A stretch of DNA of 46,258 bases, taken from JBHIDJ01 sp046760105. GTDB taxonomy: Bacteria > Pseudomonadota > Gammaproteobacteria > Acidiferrobacterales > SPGG2. The notes under the pieces were generated by a model. It ran no database searches and was not told the DNA's origin. It worked only from the letters and a program-made list of their open reading frames with translations. The position numbers and the translations under genes are program-made. Numbering within the stretch: the first letter of the stretch is position 1; every line of letters starts with the position of its first letter. Location: contig JBHIDJ010000013.1 in the NCBI GenBank assembly GCA_046760105.1, positions 1 through 46,258 of the forward strand. Reading direction: 5' to 3'. Below are positions 16,433 to 25,182 of this stretch, piece by piece.

Positions 16433-17614
16433 ATGGCTGTACTAAGAATGACCGATCTCGACCTTGCGGGTAAACGCGTTTTGATCCGCGAGGACTTGAA
16501 CGTGCCAGTTAAGGATAGTGTGGTTACTGATGACACCCGTATACGGGCTTCACTGCCAACCATTCAACATGCGATGGCAGCGGGCGCGAAGGTGATGGTG
16601 ATGTCTCACCTGGGACGCCCGGAAGAGGGCGTCTATGATGAAAGATTCTCGTTACAACCCATTGCCAACCACCTCTCGCTTTTGTTGGGGAAGCATGTAC
16701 CGCTCCTGAAAAACTGGCTCAGCGGTGCTCCTGAGATAAACGACGGTGATGTAGTGATGTGCGAGAACGTGCGTTTCAACAAGGGAGAAAAGAAAGACGA
16801 CGACGAGCTCGCCAGAAAGCTCGCTCGATTGTGCGATGTCTACGTTATGGATGCCTTTGGCACCGCCCACCGCGCGCAAGCATCGACACATGGTGTTGCC
16901 AAGTACGCAAAAGTTGCCTGTGCCGGCTCCCTGCTCGCAGCAGAGCTCGATGCGCTCGGGCGTGCCTTGGAGAGCCCGGCTCGACCATTAGTCGCGGTGG
17001 TCGGCGGCGCCAAGGTGTCTAACAAAGTGACCGAGTTGGACGAGCTTTCGCAGAAAGTAGATCGTTTGATTGTCGGCGGCGGTATTGCCAACACGTTCAT
17101 CGCCGCTGCAGGATATAACGTCGGCAACTCACTCTACGAGCCTGACTTTGTCGACCAGGCTAAGCGTCTCAGCGAACGGGCCAGGAGTCGCGGCGCCGAC
17201 ATCCCGGTTCCGGTGGACGTTGTCTGTGCGGGCGAGCTGTCAGAAAACGCACAGGCGGCGTTAAAGCCAGTTGCCAATGTCACCGATGATGACATGATAC
17301 TGGATATTGGCCCTGAGACGTGTGCCGTCTACGGTGAGATCCTAAAAACTGCTGCAACCATCGTTTGGAATGGTCCAGTCGGCGTGTTTGAAATCGAGCA
17401 GTTTGCTCCAGGGACTGAGCACGTATCGCAGGCAATTGCCGAAAGTAAAGCTTTCTCGATCGCCGGCGGTGGCGATACACTGGCGGCCATTTCCAAGTAT
17501 AAGATCGCTGACAAGATCTCCTACATCTCCACCGGTGGCGGGGCCTTCCTGCAATTCCTTGAGGGGAAAAAACTGCCCGCTGTTGCAATTCTTGAGGAAC
17601 GTGCTAAACAGTAA
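16433..17614 (+). CDS. pgk: Phosphoglycerate kinase
   Basis: Transfers phosphate between 1,3-bisphosphoglycerate and ADP. The 393 residues match the bacterial length. The N-domain shows the substrate-binding REDLNVPV and MSHLGRPEE segments and the ENVRFNKGEKKDD loop. The hinge and C-domain include VVGGAKVSNKV, WNGPVGVFE and the nucleotide-loop GGGDTLAA. It follows gap after a 149-bp gap filled mostly by the heptameric hairpin and precedes pyk by 96 bp with another one. Confidence 0.97.
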   Translation: MAVLRMTDLDLAGKRVLIREDLNVPVKDSVVTDDTRIRASLPTIQHAMAAGAKVMVMSHLGRPEEGVYDERFSLQPIANHLSLLLGKHVPLLKNWLSGAPEINDGDVVMCENVRFNKGEKKDDDELARKLARLCDVYVMDAFGTAHRAQASTHGVAKYAKVACAGSLLAAELDALGRALESPARPLVAVVGGAKVSNKVTELDELSQKVDRLIVGGGIANTFIAAAGYNVGNSLYEPDFVDQAKRLSERARSRGADIPVPVDVVCAGELSENAQAALKPVANVTDDDMILDIGPETCAVYGEILKTAATIVWNGPVGVFEIEQFAPGTEHVSQAIAESKAFSIAGGGDTLAAISKYKIADKISYISTGGGAFLQFLEGKKLPAVAILEERAKQ

Positions 17615-17702
17615 CAGGTTGCAAGTAGCAAGTAGCAAGTTGTAAGGGGAGGAGAAAAGAACTGCGGTAGTCACTTGCAACTTGTACCTTGCTCCTTCTA
17701 AC
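17614..17702. repeat. Heptameric inverted repeat (copy 4)
   Basis: Begins at the pgk stop: the left arm reads TTGC-AAGTAGC-AAGTAGC-AAGTTGT, and the right arm, about 30 nt on, reads CACTTGC-AACTTGT-ACCTTGC-TCCTT. Arms are complementary with several mismatches. The right arm ends only about 8 nt before the pyk start codon, so a hairpin here could bear on pyk ribosome access as well as on transcription. Confidence 0.7.
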
Positions 17703-17710
17703 TCGGTTCT

Positions 17711-19150
17711 ATGCTAAGACAAACCAAGATAGTTGCGACCCTGGGTCCCGCCACCGATGACCCTAAGGTGCTCGATAAGCTTATCGAGGCCGGTACAGAC
17801 GTGGTGCGATTGAACTTTTCCCACGGGACCGGCGATGTTCACAGGCTTCGCGCGCAGGCAGTGCGTGAACGCGCACAAGAATACGACCGACATATAGGCG
17901 TACTCGTCGATTTGCAGGGCCCGAAGGTTCGTATCGGCAGGTTTAAGAGCGGGAAAATCACACTACGGGAAGGCGATAAGTTTATTGTGAATTCCGATCT
18001 GCCGTTGGACGAAGGGACACAAGAGCAAGTTGGGGTGACATACAAGGGCCTGCCCGGGGACGTAGACCGCGGTTCCACATTACTCCTTGACGACGGGCGC
18101 CTCGCGTTGTGGGTCGACCAGGTGCAAGGACCTGAGGTGATGTGTCGTGTCGTAAGCGGTGGTGAGCTCAAAGATGGGGCGGGACTCAACCGCCAAGGTG
18201 GTGGACTGTCGGCGGAGGCTCTAACTGAGAAAGATCGCGCGGATATCGAGACTGCGGCCGCGATCGAGGCGGACTATCTTGGCGTCTCGTTCTTGCGCTC
18301 GGCCGCGGACGTCCGGGAAGCACGCGAACTCTTCAAGGCGGCGGGCGGTCACGGCGGAATTGTTGCCAAGATCGAGCGCGCCGAAGCAGTGGATGCCATC
18401 GACGAGATCATCGGTGCATCGGATGTCATCATGCTTGCGCGTGGCGACCTCGGTGTCGAAATGGGCGACGCTGCGTTGCCGCCATTACAAAAACGCATCA
18501 TCCGACTTACCCGACAGGGGAATAAAATCGCGATCACGGCGACACAAATGATGGAGTCGATGATACACAGGGCGATCCCTACGCGCGCCGAGGTTTCTGA
18601 TGTGGCGAATGCGGTGTTGGATGGCACCGACGCCGTCATGCTGTCGGCTGAAACCGCGATCGGAGAATACCCAGTCGCTGCCGTTTCAGCCATGGATCGC
18701 GTTTGTCGCGAAGCCGAAAAACAACAAGAAGCGATCTGGTTTCGGGAGCGACGTGATGTATCGTTTGAGCGGGTGGATGAAGCCATTGCCATGGCCGTCA
18801 TGTATAGCGCCAATCACCTGCCAGTAAAGGCGATAGCGGCGTTAACGGAATCGGGATCTACCGCGCTTTGGATGTCACGCGTAAATTCGGCGGTGCCTGT
18901 CTATGCGCTGACACCGCATGTGGAGACAGGCAGAAAGGTGACACTTTATCGCGGCGTCTATCCAGTGAACTTCAATCACACGACTGATGATCCGGCGCAG
19001 GTTATGGCGGAGGCAGTCGATGAGTTGCGTCGGCGCGGCGCGGTGCGCGAAGGCGACTTGGTGATTCTTACCATTGGCGAACCCTTAAGGGAACCAGGCG
19101 GAACGAATAGCCTGAAAATCGTCCGCGTTCGTGGTTTACCCGAAGCGTAG
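17711..19150 (+). CDS. pyk: Pyruvate kinase
   Basis: Converts phosphoenolpyruvate and ADP to pyruvate and ATP. The 479 residues contain the N-terminal RQTKIVATLGPA, the substrate-binding RLNFSHG, the K-containing signature VAKIERAEAVDAIDEI, the MLARGDLGVEMG active-site segment, and ATQMMESM. The small N-terminus and overall length fit the bacterial PykA-like enzymes. It is last in the plus-strand glycolytic set; fba converges on it from the other strand. There is no good Shine-Dalgarno, because the upstream hairpin arm nearly reaches the start. Confidence 0.96.
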   Translation: MLRQTKIVATLGPATDDPKVLDKLIEAGTDVVRLNFSHGTGDVHRLRAQAVRERAQEYDRHIGVLVDLQGPKVRIGRFKSGKITLREGDKFIVNSDLPLDEGTQEQVGVTYKGLPGDVDRGSTLLLDDGRLALWVDQVQGPEVMCRVVSGGELKDGAGLNRQGGGLSAEALTEKDRADIETAAAIEADYLGVSFLRSAADVREARELFKAAGGHGGIVAKIERAEAVDAIDEIIGASDVIMLARGDLGVEMGDAALPPLQKRIIRLTRQGNKIAITATQMMESMIHRAIPTRAEVSDVANAVLDGTDAVMLSAETAIGEYPVAAVSAMDRVCREAEKQQEAIWFRERRDVSFERVDEAIAMAVMYSANHLPVKAIAALTESGSTALWMSRVNSAVPVYALTPHVETGRKVTLYRGVYPVNFNHTTDDPAQVMAEAVDELRRRGAVREGDLVILTIGEPLREPGGTNSLKIVRVRGLPEA

Positions 19151-19185
19151 TAACCAGGTTTTTGTTGAAAGTTATTAAAACAAAA

Positions 19186-19210
19186 ACCCTGCCCGCTGGG
19201 CGGGCAGGGT
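19186..19210 (-). terminator. Rho-independent terminator of fba
   Basis: A perfect 10-bp GC-rich stem (ACCCTGCCCG at 19186-19195, CGGGCAGGGT at 19201-19210) with a 5-nt loop. Read on the minus strand it is followed directly by a T-rich tract (TTTTGTTTT), which is a classic terminator for fba. On the plus strand the following sequence is not T-rich, so its use for pyk is less certain. Confidence 0.88.
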
Positions 19211-19276
19211 CCAACCTCCAACTCCTTTATTATTGTTTGTAGTCTGCGTGCTGTTTAGCACCGATGGGCTCGGCGT

Positions 19277-20302
19277 TCAAGCGGCTTCCTTCTCCATGCT
19301 CTCATTGTAGCGCCCGAGCGCCGCCGCGCCGTTGAGCCTTGCCCTGCCGTAGAGGGCCTTCTGCGCGGCGCCGACGTTTGCCGCGTCACCCTTCCAGTTC
19401 TCCATGGCCGGCTGTTGTAACGCGCGCGCATAGGAGAATGTGAGCGGCCATGGCAAGTCGATACCGAGGTTGTGCATCGCATTGAGGTGGGCGGTTGCCT
19501 CTTCGTTGCTCTGACCACCCGAGAGGAACGCCACACCCCGCACTGCCGCCGGCACAGTATTCAGCAGGCAGCGCACGGTTTGCATGGCGACCTCCTCGAC
19601 CCCCGCCCGTTGTGGACAATCAAGTCCAGAGATCACCATGCTCGGTTTGAGTACCATGCCGTCGAAATAGATACGTTGCGTAGCGAGCTCATTGAATACG
19701 GTCCGTAGTGCCGCGTCGGTGACCTCATAACAACGCTCTATCGTGTGATTACCGTTGATAAGTACCTCGGGCTCCACGATAGGCACCAGCCCGGCTTCTT
19801 GTGCCAACCCGGCATACCGCGCGAGGGCGTGGGCATTCGCTTCGATGCAACCACGTGTAGGGATGTCCTCACCGATGGTGATGACGGCGCGCCATTTGGT
19901 AAACCGTGCTCCTATTTCTTTGTATTCGGCTAACCGGTCTCGCAGACCGTCCAACCCTTCGGTGACTTTTTCGCCGGGGTGAGCAGCCAGATCCTTGGCA
20001 CCCTTGTCGACCTTAATGCCGGGCGTGATGCCCACCTTGGCCAAATGCTCGGCGAAAGGAGTGCCAGCCAGGGTCTTTTGTCGGATCGTCTCATCGAAAA
20101 GTATGGCTCCGCCTATAAACTCTGACAGCCCGTCCGTTGTTACCAACATGTCCCGGTAGGCGCGTCGGTTGTCCTCAGTACACGCGATACCCATCTTTTC
20201 GAAACGGGTCTTGCAGGTGGGTGTACTTTCGTCCATGGCGAGGATGCCCTTTCCAGGGGCCACCATAGCGTTGGCGGTACTTTCGAGCTCTTGTTTGCTC
20301 AT
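19277..20302 (-). CDS. fba: Fructose-bisphosphate aldolase, class I
   Basis: A Schiff-base aldolase that splits or joins fructose 1,6-bisphosphate; in Calvin-cycle organisms it may also act on sedoheptulose bisphosphate. The 341 residues are of the eukaryote-like class I family: GKGILAMDEST near residue 18, FDETIRQKT near 69, WRAV near 137, VPIVEPEVL near 173, and the Schiff-base lysine Lys219 in DGMVLKPSM. No class II metal-binding histidine set is present. It faces pyk, has its own terminator, and closes the sugar-phosphate cluster. Confidence 0.95.
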   Translation of the reverse strand: MSKQELESTANAMVAPGKGILAMDESTPTCKTRFEKMGIACTEDNRRAYRDMLVTTDGLSEFIGGAILFDETIRQKTLAGTPFAEHLAKVGITPGIKVDKGAKDLAAHPGEKVTEGLDGLRDRLAEYKEIGARFTKWRAVITIGEDIPTRGCIEANAHALARYAGLAQEAGLVPIVEPEVLINGNHTIERCYEVTDAALRTVFNELATQRIYFDGMVLKPSMVISGLDCPQRAGVEEVAMQTVRCLLNTVPAAVRGVAFLSGGQSNEEATAHLNAMHNLGIDLPWPLTFSYARALQQPAMENWKGDAANVGAAQKALYGRARLNGAAALGRYNESMEKEAA

Positions 20303-20594
20303 CGGGTCAACCCTCCATCAATTTCAATCTTGCCTCAAGTTGCCCGTCGTTCCCTTACCGGATGATTTTTGGGCAAAGCCAAAATGTATCTGAGAACGAG
20401 CAGACAAGTCCAGCCACACACGCGCAAACCAACTTAAGGCTTTGAAAAACCGGGAAAAGAAACATGTATGGCACACCGACCCCGGGAATCGGGGTAGGTG
20501 CCTCAGGGTCGCCGGTCTCGCGGCTTCTCCGACGCGACCGCTGGCGGTGAGGTTGGTACGATAGTGATAAATCGTCGCCAGGCCGCAGCCACCC
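20303..20594. promoter_or_regulatory. Divergent promoter region of fba and dinB
   Basis: Both start codons point away from this 292-bp gap, so promoters for both must lie within it or nearby. A short inverted repeat TTTTGG-GCAAAG-CCAAAA lies at 20367-20384. I could not identify a LexA-type box ahead of dinB or a confident -35/-10 pair. Confidence 0.4.
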
Positions 20595-21758
20595 ATGATT
20601 CTTCACATCGACATGGATGCCTTTTACTCCTCGGTCGAGGAACGCGACCGGCCCGAATTGGCCGGCAGGCCGGTGGTAGTAGGGGGCACCCCGGAGGGGC
20701 GGGGCGTGGTGGCAGCCGCCAACTATGAGGCACGCAAATACGGTGTACACAGTGCGATGCCCGCCGCGACCGCACGACGGTTGTGTCCCCACGCCGTATT
20801 TTTGCCCGCACGCCATGCCCATTACGGCAAGGTGTCACATCAGATCCGCGAGGTATTCCATCGCTATACGCCGTTGGTAGAGCCGCTGTCCTTAGATGAG
20901 GCGTTCCTCGATGTAACGACGAGCCAGAAACTCTTTGGTCCATCGGCCATCATTGGTCGCCGCATCAAGCGTGAAATCGCCGAAGAACTGAAGTTAATCG
21001 CCTCTGTCGGTGTTGCTCCTAATAAATTCCTAGCAAAAATCGCGAGCGACTTAGATAAACCGGACGGTTTTGTCGCAGTCGATCCGGATCGCGTGCAGGA
21101 ATTTCTCGATCCATTGCCGGTGGGGCGCTTATGGGGTGTCGGCCAAGTCTCCCAGAGGGCTTTGCAGCGCCTCGGCGTTAACACCATAGGCGCACTGCGT
21201 AAGCAGCCCATCGCGCAGCTGCAACAGTTGTTCGGTAAGGGCGGAACGCACCTATGGCAACTCGCACACGGCATCGATAATCGTGCCGTAGTCCCGGACT
21301 CGCAGGCGAAATCCCTATCGCACGAGACCACATTTGCCACTGATGTTGCTAACCTTGACGTACTGCGGGCGTGGCTCCTGGAGCTTACTGAACAGGTGGG
21401 TTGGCGACTGCGGCGCTATCAGCTGTATGGACGCACCGTTCAGGTGAAGATCCGTTTCGCCGACTTTAAGACCATCACGCGCGCACGTACTCTCGCCGAA
21501 CCGACGAACATCACACAGGAACTCTGGAAGATCGCCGCCGAGTTACTAGAGGGTAACTTGCCAGCGAAGCATCTCGGAGTCCGCCTGCTGGGCATGGGCG
21601 TTAGCGGCTTCGAGGAGGAGCAACCCGCGCAGAGAAGCTTGTTCGAGGAGGACAAACGCGAAAAGCAAGGCCGTCTGGACACACTAACCGATGACGTAAA
21701 GCGACGTTTCGGCAAGACTGCGCTACGGCGCGCGACCGACTTGAAACGGTCGCAATGA
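20595..21758 (+). CDS. dinB: DNA polymerase IV (Y-family translesion polymerase)
   Basis: An error-prone polymerase that bypasses lesions. The 387 residues start with the metal-binding HIDMDAFYSSVEERD. SLDEAFLDVT near residue 103 supplies the other catalytic carboxylates, and SVGVAPNKFLAKIASDLDKPDG is the Y-family finger/palm signature. The little-finger domain follows. A QRSLF motif near residues 346-350 fits a sliding-clamp binding QxxLF peptide, although about 35 residues follow it. It lies 21 bp ahead of the SGNH esterase gene. Assignment is firm. Confidence 0.95.
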   Translation: MILHIDMDAFYSSVEERDRPELAGRPVVVGGTPEGRGVVAAANYEARKYGVHSAMPAATARRLCPHAVFLPARHAHYGKVSHQIREVFHRYTPLVEPLSLDEAFLDVTTSQKLFGPSAIIGRRIKREIAEELKLIASVGVAPNKFLAKIASDLDKPDGFVAVDPDRVQEFLDPLPVGRLWGVGQVSQRALQRLGVNTIGALRKQPIAQLQQLFGKGGTHLWQLAHGIDNRAVVPDSQAKSLSHETTFATDVANLDVLRAWLLELTEQVGWRLRRYQLYGRTVQVKIRFADFKTITRARTLAEPTNITQELWKIAAELLEGNLPAKHLGVRLLGMGVSGFEEEQPAQRSLFEEDKREKQGRLDTLTDDVKRRFGKTALRRATDLKRSQ

Positions 21759-21779
21759 GCATCTGTATAGAGTTAGCGC

Positions 21780-22397
21780 ATGAACATCATCTGTTTTGGT
21801 GACTCGATTACCGAAGGTGCCGAGTTTGTACCGATGGACCGCTGGCCGACAGTTCTACAGTCGAGACTTGACGTTTTGAAACCTAGCAAATTCACGGTCC
21901 ACAATCGGGGCGTCGGTAGCGATACCACGACGCGAGGATTCGACCGCCTTGACAGCGATGTACTGCCGTTGCTGCCCGGTTTGCTGCTGGTTCAATTTGG
22001 GTTTAATGACGGGAACGTGCGTGACTGGGCGATGGTTCCGAGGGTAGGGGTGGAAGAGTTTAAAAGGAACCTGCGCGAGTTCCACCGTATCGCCCATGCG
22101 CAGCAAGGACAATGCGTGTTCGTTGTGAATCACACCATCGCTGCGGTCAGCGGCAAGCAGGGCAACGGCAAGAGCTACAACGAGAACCTCCAGCCCTACA
22201 ATCCCGCAATTCGCGCGGTAGCGCAACAGCTGGGTGCGCCGGCGATTGATCTGCCTATGCTCATGGCGCAGCGCCGTGTGGATCTGGAGACGCTTCTTAC
22301 TGACGACCGCCTGCATCTGAGTGTGCCGGGAAATCAAATCTATGCTGACATAGTGTTTGATATGTTAGTGACAATCTTGCGCGGCTGGGAACTATAG
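21780..22397 (+). CDS. SGNH/GDSL-family esterase
   Basis: A 205-residue hydrolase of the SGNH fold. Block I is GDSITEG with the nucleophile serine near residue 9, the Gly block is NRGVGSD, block III is FGFND, and block V is DDRLHLS with catalytic Asp and His. No signal peptide is present, so it is probably cytoplasmic. The family includes lysophospholipases, thioesterases and carbohydrate esterases; the substrate cannot be told. It follows dinB closely and may be co-transcribed with it. Confidence 0.85.
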   Translation: MNIICFGDSITEGAEFVPMDRWPTVLQSRLDVLKPSKFTVHNRGVGSDTTTRGFDRLDSDVLPLLPGLLLVQFGFNDGNVRDWAMVPRVGVEEFKRNLREFHRIAHAQQGQCVFVVNHTIAAVSGKQGNGKSYNENLQPYNPAIRAVAQQLGAPAIDLPMLMAQRRVDLETLLTDDRLHLSVPGNQIYADIVFDMLVTILRGWEL

Positions 22398-22694
22398 TGC
22401 GAGTCGACACAATGCGTTAGGCGCGTGATCGCGCAGCCAAGAATATCAGAATATAATAATGTGATGCTGATCACTTAAAGCCGCTACGCACACCAACGCC
22501 GTTGGCCGCCCAGATAGGTGGTTTTTCTCGGTGCTACAAACATTAACGGCACGCGTTCCAGACTTCGATCGCATAACCCTGTACCATATACTGATCCTAC
22601 ACCACACACCGCGGCTGCGATCGATGACGACCTCGAGGGTGATGACAGTGGTGGCGGGGTGTTCTAAGGGCTGTTAAGCAAAGGAGGTGTGATT
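22398..22694. promoter_or_regulatory. Intergenic region with a CRP-like site
   Basis: The gap before the YbaK-like gene contains TGTGA-TGCTGA-TCACT at 22460-22475, which matches the CRP/Vfr consensus TGTGA-N6-TCACA in 9 of 10 positions. It lies about 220 nt before the next start codon. I see no good -10 at the spacing expected for a class II site, so function is uncertain. Confidence 0.4.
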
Positions 22695-23165
22695 ATGGCT
22701 ATCGCGCGTTCCCTCAAAGATTTCATGAAGAAACACCACGTTGCTTACAACGTTATTCCACACCCCCGCACGTTATCCAGTATGCAGACTGCGGCTGCTG
22801 CCCATGTGCCCGGTGATCGGCTTGCCAAATCAGTAGTCCTGGAGGACGAAGACGGTTACATGGTCGCGGTCTTGCCGTCGACCCACCGTCTTGATCTCGG
22901 CAAGCTGCATCACCAGTTCAGCCGTAAACTGGGACTCGCGACGGAAAACGAATTGCGAGAGTTGTTCAAGGATTGCGAACTCGGTGCCATTCCTCCCGTC
23001 GGTGCGGCCTACGGGTTTGACACGATTATCGATGACAGTTTAACGGATCAGCCCGACATCTATTTTGAGGCTGGTGATCACGAGGAACTGGTCCACGTCA
23101 GCGGAGAACAATTTAAACAACTGATGACGGGATCCCGCTACGGTCACTTTAGTCATCATGTTTAA
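22695..23165 (+). CDS. YbaK/EbsC-family aminoacyl-tRNA deacylase-like protein
   Basis: A 156-residue protein of the YbaK/ProX fold, whose members hydrolyse mischarged aminoacyl-tRNA in trans. Visible are MQTAAAAHVPGDRLAKSVVLE (with the family's catalytic-type lysine), VAVLPSTHRLDLGKL, and GAIPPVGAAYGFDTIIDDSL, typical of the group. The ATG at 22695 is chosen over GTG 22689 because AAGGAGGT at 22681-22688 would overlap the latter. Which amino acid is edited cannot be inferred. Confidence 0.85.
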   Translation: MAIARSLKDFMKKHHVAYNVIPHPRTLSSMQTAAAAHVPGDRLAKSVVLEDEDGYMVAVLPSTHRLDLGKLHHQFSRKLGLATENELRELFKDCELGAIPPVGAAYGFDTIIDDSLTDQPDIYFEAGDHEELVHVSGEQFKQLMTGSRYGHFSHHV

Positions 23166-23281
23166 GATTTCTCCTAGAGATTAGACATCGACAGGAGTCA
23201 ACTCGGCAGGGAGAGTCATGCGCGACATCTTTTTGGTAGATACTAGTGCGTCTTGACGCGAATCATCGGGAGGGATTAAGT

Positions 23282-23776
23282 ATGAGTGAATATTGCGTGG
23301 TCATTGCTGATGGGGCGCGTGCTCGCCTCTTCACCCTGGAACCGGCGGAATCGCCTGATATGGAAGGTGGACCGAATCTAAAGGAACGCCAGCATCTCGT
23401 TAATCCGGAACGGGTTCATACCGGACCGCTATGGAGTGATGCGAAGACGGGACGTAACCGTGCTCCGGCGGGCGGTCAAGCGCATGGCTACGATGATCAC
23501 CGTACGCAACATGTGCACGAATTCAAGCGCCGCTTCGCACGAAGTGTCGCCCAGCAGACGGCCCGGCTCGTGCAAGCATACGGTGCGAGGAGCGTGATAC
23601 TTGCCGCGCAGAAACGTATGCTTGGTTTTCTCCGCGGTGAGCTGGGCCCGTTGCTGAAAAACGGCGTACATGTGCACGCTATCGCTAAAGACTTGTGCAA
23701 GTTCGCACCGCACGACGTGCACAAATATCTATCTAAAGAGACTAGTCTGCCGCCTCGCAAAAATCCGGCTGGGTGA
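23282..23776 (+). CDS. Host-attachment-family protein
   Basis: A 164-residue soluble protein beginning MSEYCVVIADGARARLFTLE, with FARSVAQQTARLVQAYGARSVILAA and LGFLRGEL. This matches the bacterial family annotated as required for attachment to host cells, whose biochemical role is unclear. The ATG at 23282 follows GGGAGGGA. The purC start codon follows its stop with no gap, so the two are probably translationally coupled. The name should not be taken as evidence of a host. Confidence 0.75.
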   Translation: MSEYCVVIADGARARLFTLEPAESPDMEGGPNLKERQHLVNPERVHTGPLWSDAKTGRNRAPAGGQAHGYDDHRTQHVHEFKRRFARSVAQQTARLVQAYGARSVILAAQKRMLGFLRGELGPLLKNGVHVHAIAKDLCKFAPHDVHKYLSKETSLPPRKNPAG

Positions 23777-24709
23777 ATGTCTACAGAAAGACAAAACAGA
23801 TTGACACTGAATACAACAGCAGAAGCCCTGTTTGAATCGAACATTAAAAGCTTGCCGCTGAGCCACCGTGGCAAGGTGCGGGAGATCTATGGAGTAGGTG
23901 ATGCCTGTCTATTGATCGTGGCCAGCGATCGAATCTCCGCGTTCGACGTGGTACTGCCAACGCCCATCCCCGGGAAGGGCCGCGTCCTTACGGCATTGTC
24001 CCGTTTCTGGTTTAACAAGACTCGCGACATCGTACGGAACCACGCCGTGGAGGACATTCGTCTACAGCACGTGCTCACGGATCCGGTGGAGTACGCCCAG
24101 CTTGAGGGGCGGGCAATGGTGGTACGCAAGGTCGAGCCGTTACCTCTGGAAGCGATTGTGCGTGGTTATCTGATCGGCTCTGGCTGGCGGGACTACCAGC
24201 AAACAGGCGCCCTATGTGGAATCGACTTGTCCGCCGGGCTGCGCCAAGCAGATAAGTTGCCTGAGGCTATCTTTACCCCCTCGACCAAGGCCGAGGTAGG
24301 TGATCATGACGAAAACATCAGTTTCCGTGAGATGGTCGAGCTCGTCGGGGAGGAGGTTGCCAGCAAGGTCAGTGAGATAAGTCTGCGCCTTTACATTGAC
24401 GCCGCCGCTTACGCTTTGGAGCGCGGTATCATCATTGCTGATACGAAGTTTGAGTTTGGTTTGGACGACAAGGGAACATTGGTGCTGATCGACGAGATAT
24501 TCACCCCGGACTCATCCCGCTTTTGGCCCGCCGATACGTATCGGCCTGGTGTCAGTCCTCCGAGCTTCGATAAACAATTTGTCCGCGACTACCTGGAAAC
24601 GCTGGATTGGGACAAGAAAGCACCTGGCCCTGAGCTGCCAGCAGATATCGTTGCAAGAACCGCAGCAAAATACAACGAAGCGCTTGAGCGGCTTACGGGC
24701 AAACGGTAG
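23777..24709 (+). CDS. purC: Phosphoribosylaminoimidazole-succinocarboxamide synthase
   Basis: ATP-dependent ligation of aspartate to CAIR in purine synthesis. The 310 residues are of the longer PurC class. Typical elements are HRGKVREIYGVGDACLLIVASDRISAFD near residue 30, EAIVRGYLIGSGWRDYQ near 130, and TKFEFGLD...IDEIFTPDSSRFW near 225. It abuts the host-attachment-like gene. No other pur gene lies in the window. Confidence 0.97.
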   Translation: MSTERQNRLTLNTTAEALFESNIKSLPLSHRGKVREIYGVGDACLLIVASDRISAFDVVLPTPIPGKGRVLTALSRFWFNKTRDIVRNHAVEDIRLQHVLTDPVEYAQLEGRAMVVRKVEPLPLEAIVRGYLIGSGWRDYQQTGALCGIDLSAGLRQADKLPEAIFTPSTKAEVGDHDENISFREMVELVGEEVASKVSEISLRLYIDAAAYALERGIIIADTKFEFGLDDKGTLVLIDEIFTPDSSRFWPADTYRPGVSPPSFDKQFVRDYLETLDWDKKAPGPELPADIVARTAAKYNEALERLTGKR

Positions 24710-25182
24710 TCAATCAGCCGGCAATTCGTGACGTGGCCGCATGAAGGCGCTGCGCCTAGCGAAGTAGTAACGGCATAACAAGCAAGCGTAATGGCCTGTT
24801 TCGGTTTGGCATGAAGCGAGCCTGCGGAGTTGTTAGTATCCGACTCGTATGCAGATAATTATTAGCCGTTTGTTGGCGCCTTTGTTTGTCTTCGTCCTGG
24901 CAGTGGCGCCGGTAATGTCGGGTTTTGCCGCTACCTTATCCAGCTGGTCATCGAATGTCCCTTGAACGCAGAGAAAAAACTCGTTGTCTCCATTTCCAAG
25001 CCTTCGTGTGAAGCACAGCGACACGCGAGGCCGCCTACTGCACGCTACTGACGCATTTCCGGTTCTCCGAGTCAGCTTTTTTGGTTCCACGTTTTGTCAT
25101 CTCCGCGACTCAGGAGTGTAGAGCTTTGTCTTCGAAAACGGGTTGGCCTATCCTTGGGTTTAAGCGATTTAAAGGATTATGT
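24710..25182. other. Intergenic region with a small signal-peptide-like ORF
   Basis: No convincing full gene. The only notable item is a 38-codon ORF (24849-24965, plus) starting MQIIISRLLAPLFVFVLAV and running through a hydrophobic core to GFAATLSSW before a stop, which resembles an intact signal peptide without its mature protein. It may be the start of a decayed exported protein. No clear ribosome binding site precedes it. The rest shows nothing I can name. Confidence 0.35.

Noticed and set aside
12688..17702. The 7-nt repeats as a CRISPR array.
   Set aside because: Units are only 7 nt, without spacers of constant length, and no cas gene is present.
22629..22670. An Asp/Gly-rich reading frame (DDDLEGDDSGGG) before the YbaK-like gene, as the end of a lost protein.
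   Set aside because: The frame upstream does not continue into a recognisable protein, and no homologue can be named by eye.
24833..25090. An 85-codon minus-strand ORF before the first cytochrome gene.
   Set aside because: No ribosome binding site, no signal peptide and no family; the gap is better left non-coding.
25081..25182. The long N-terminal extension of the first cytochrome c.
   Set aside because: It would place 34 residues ahead of an ideal lipoprotein signal that has its own Shine-Dalgarno.
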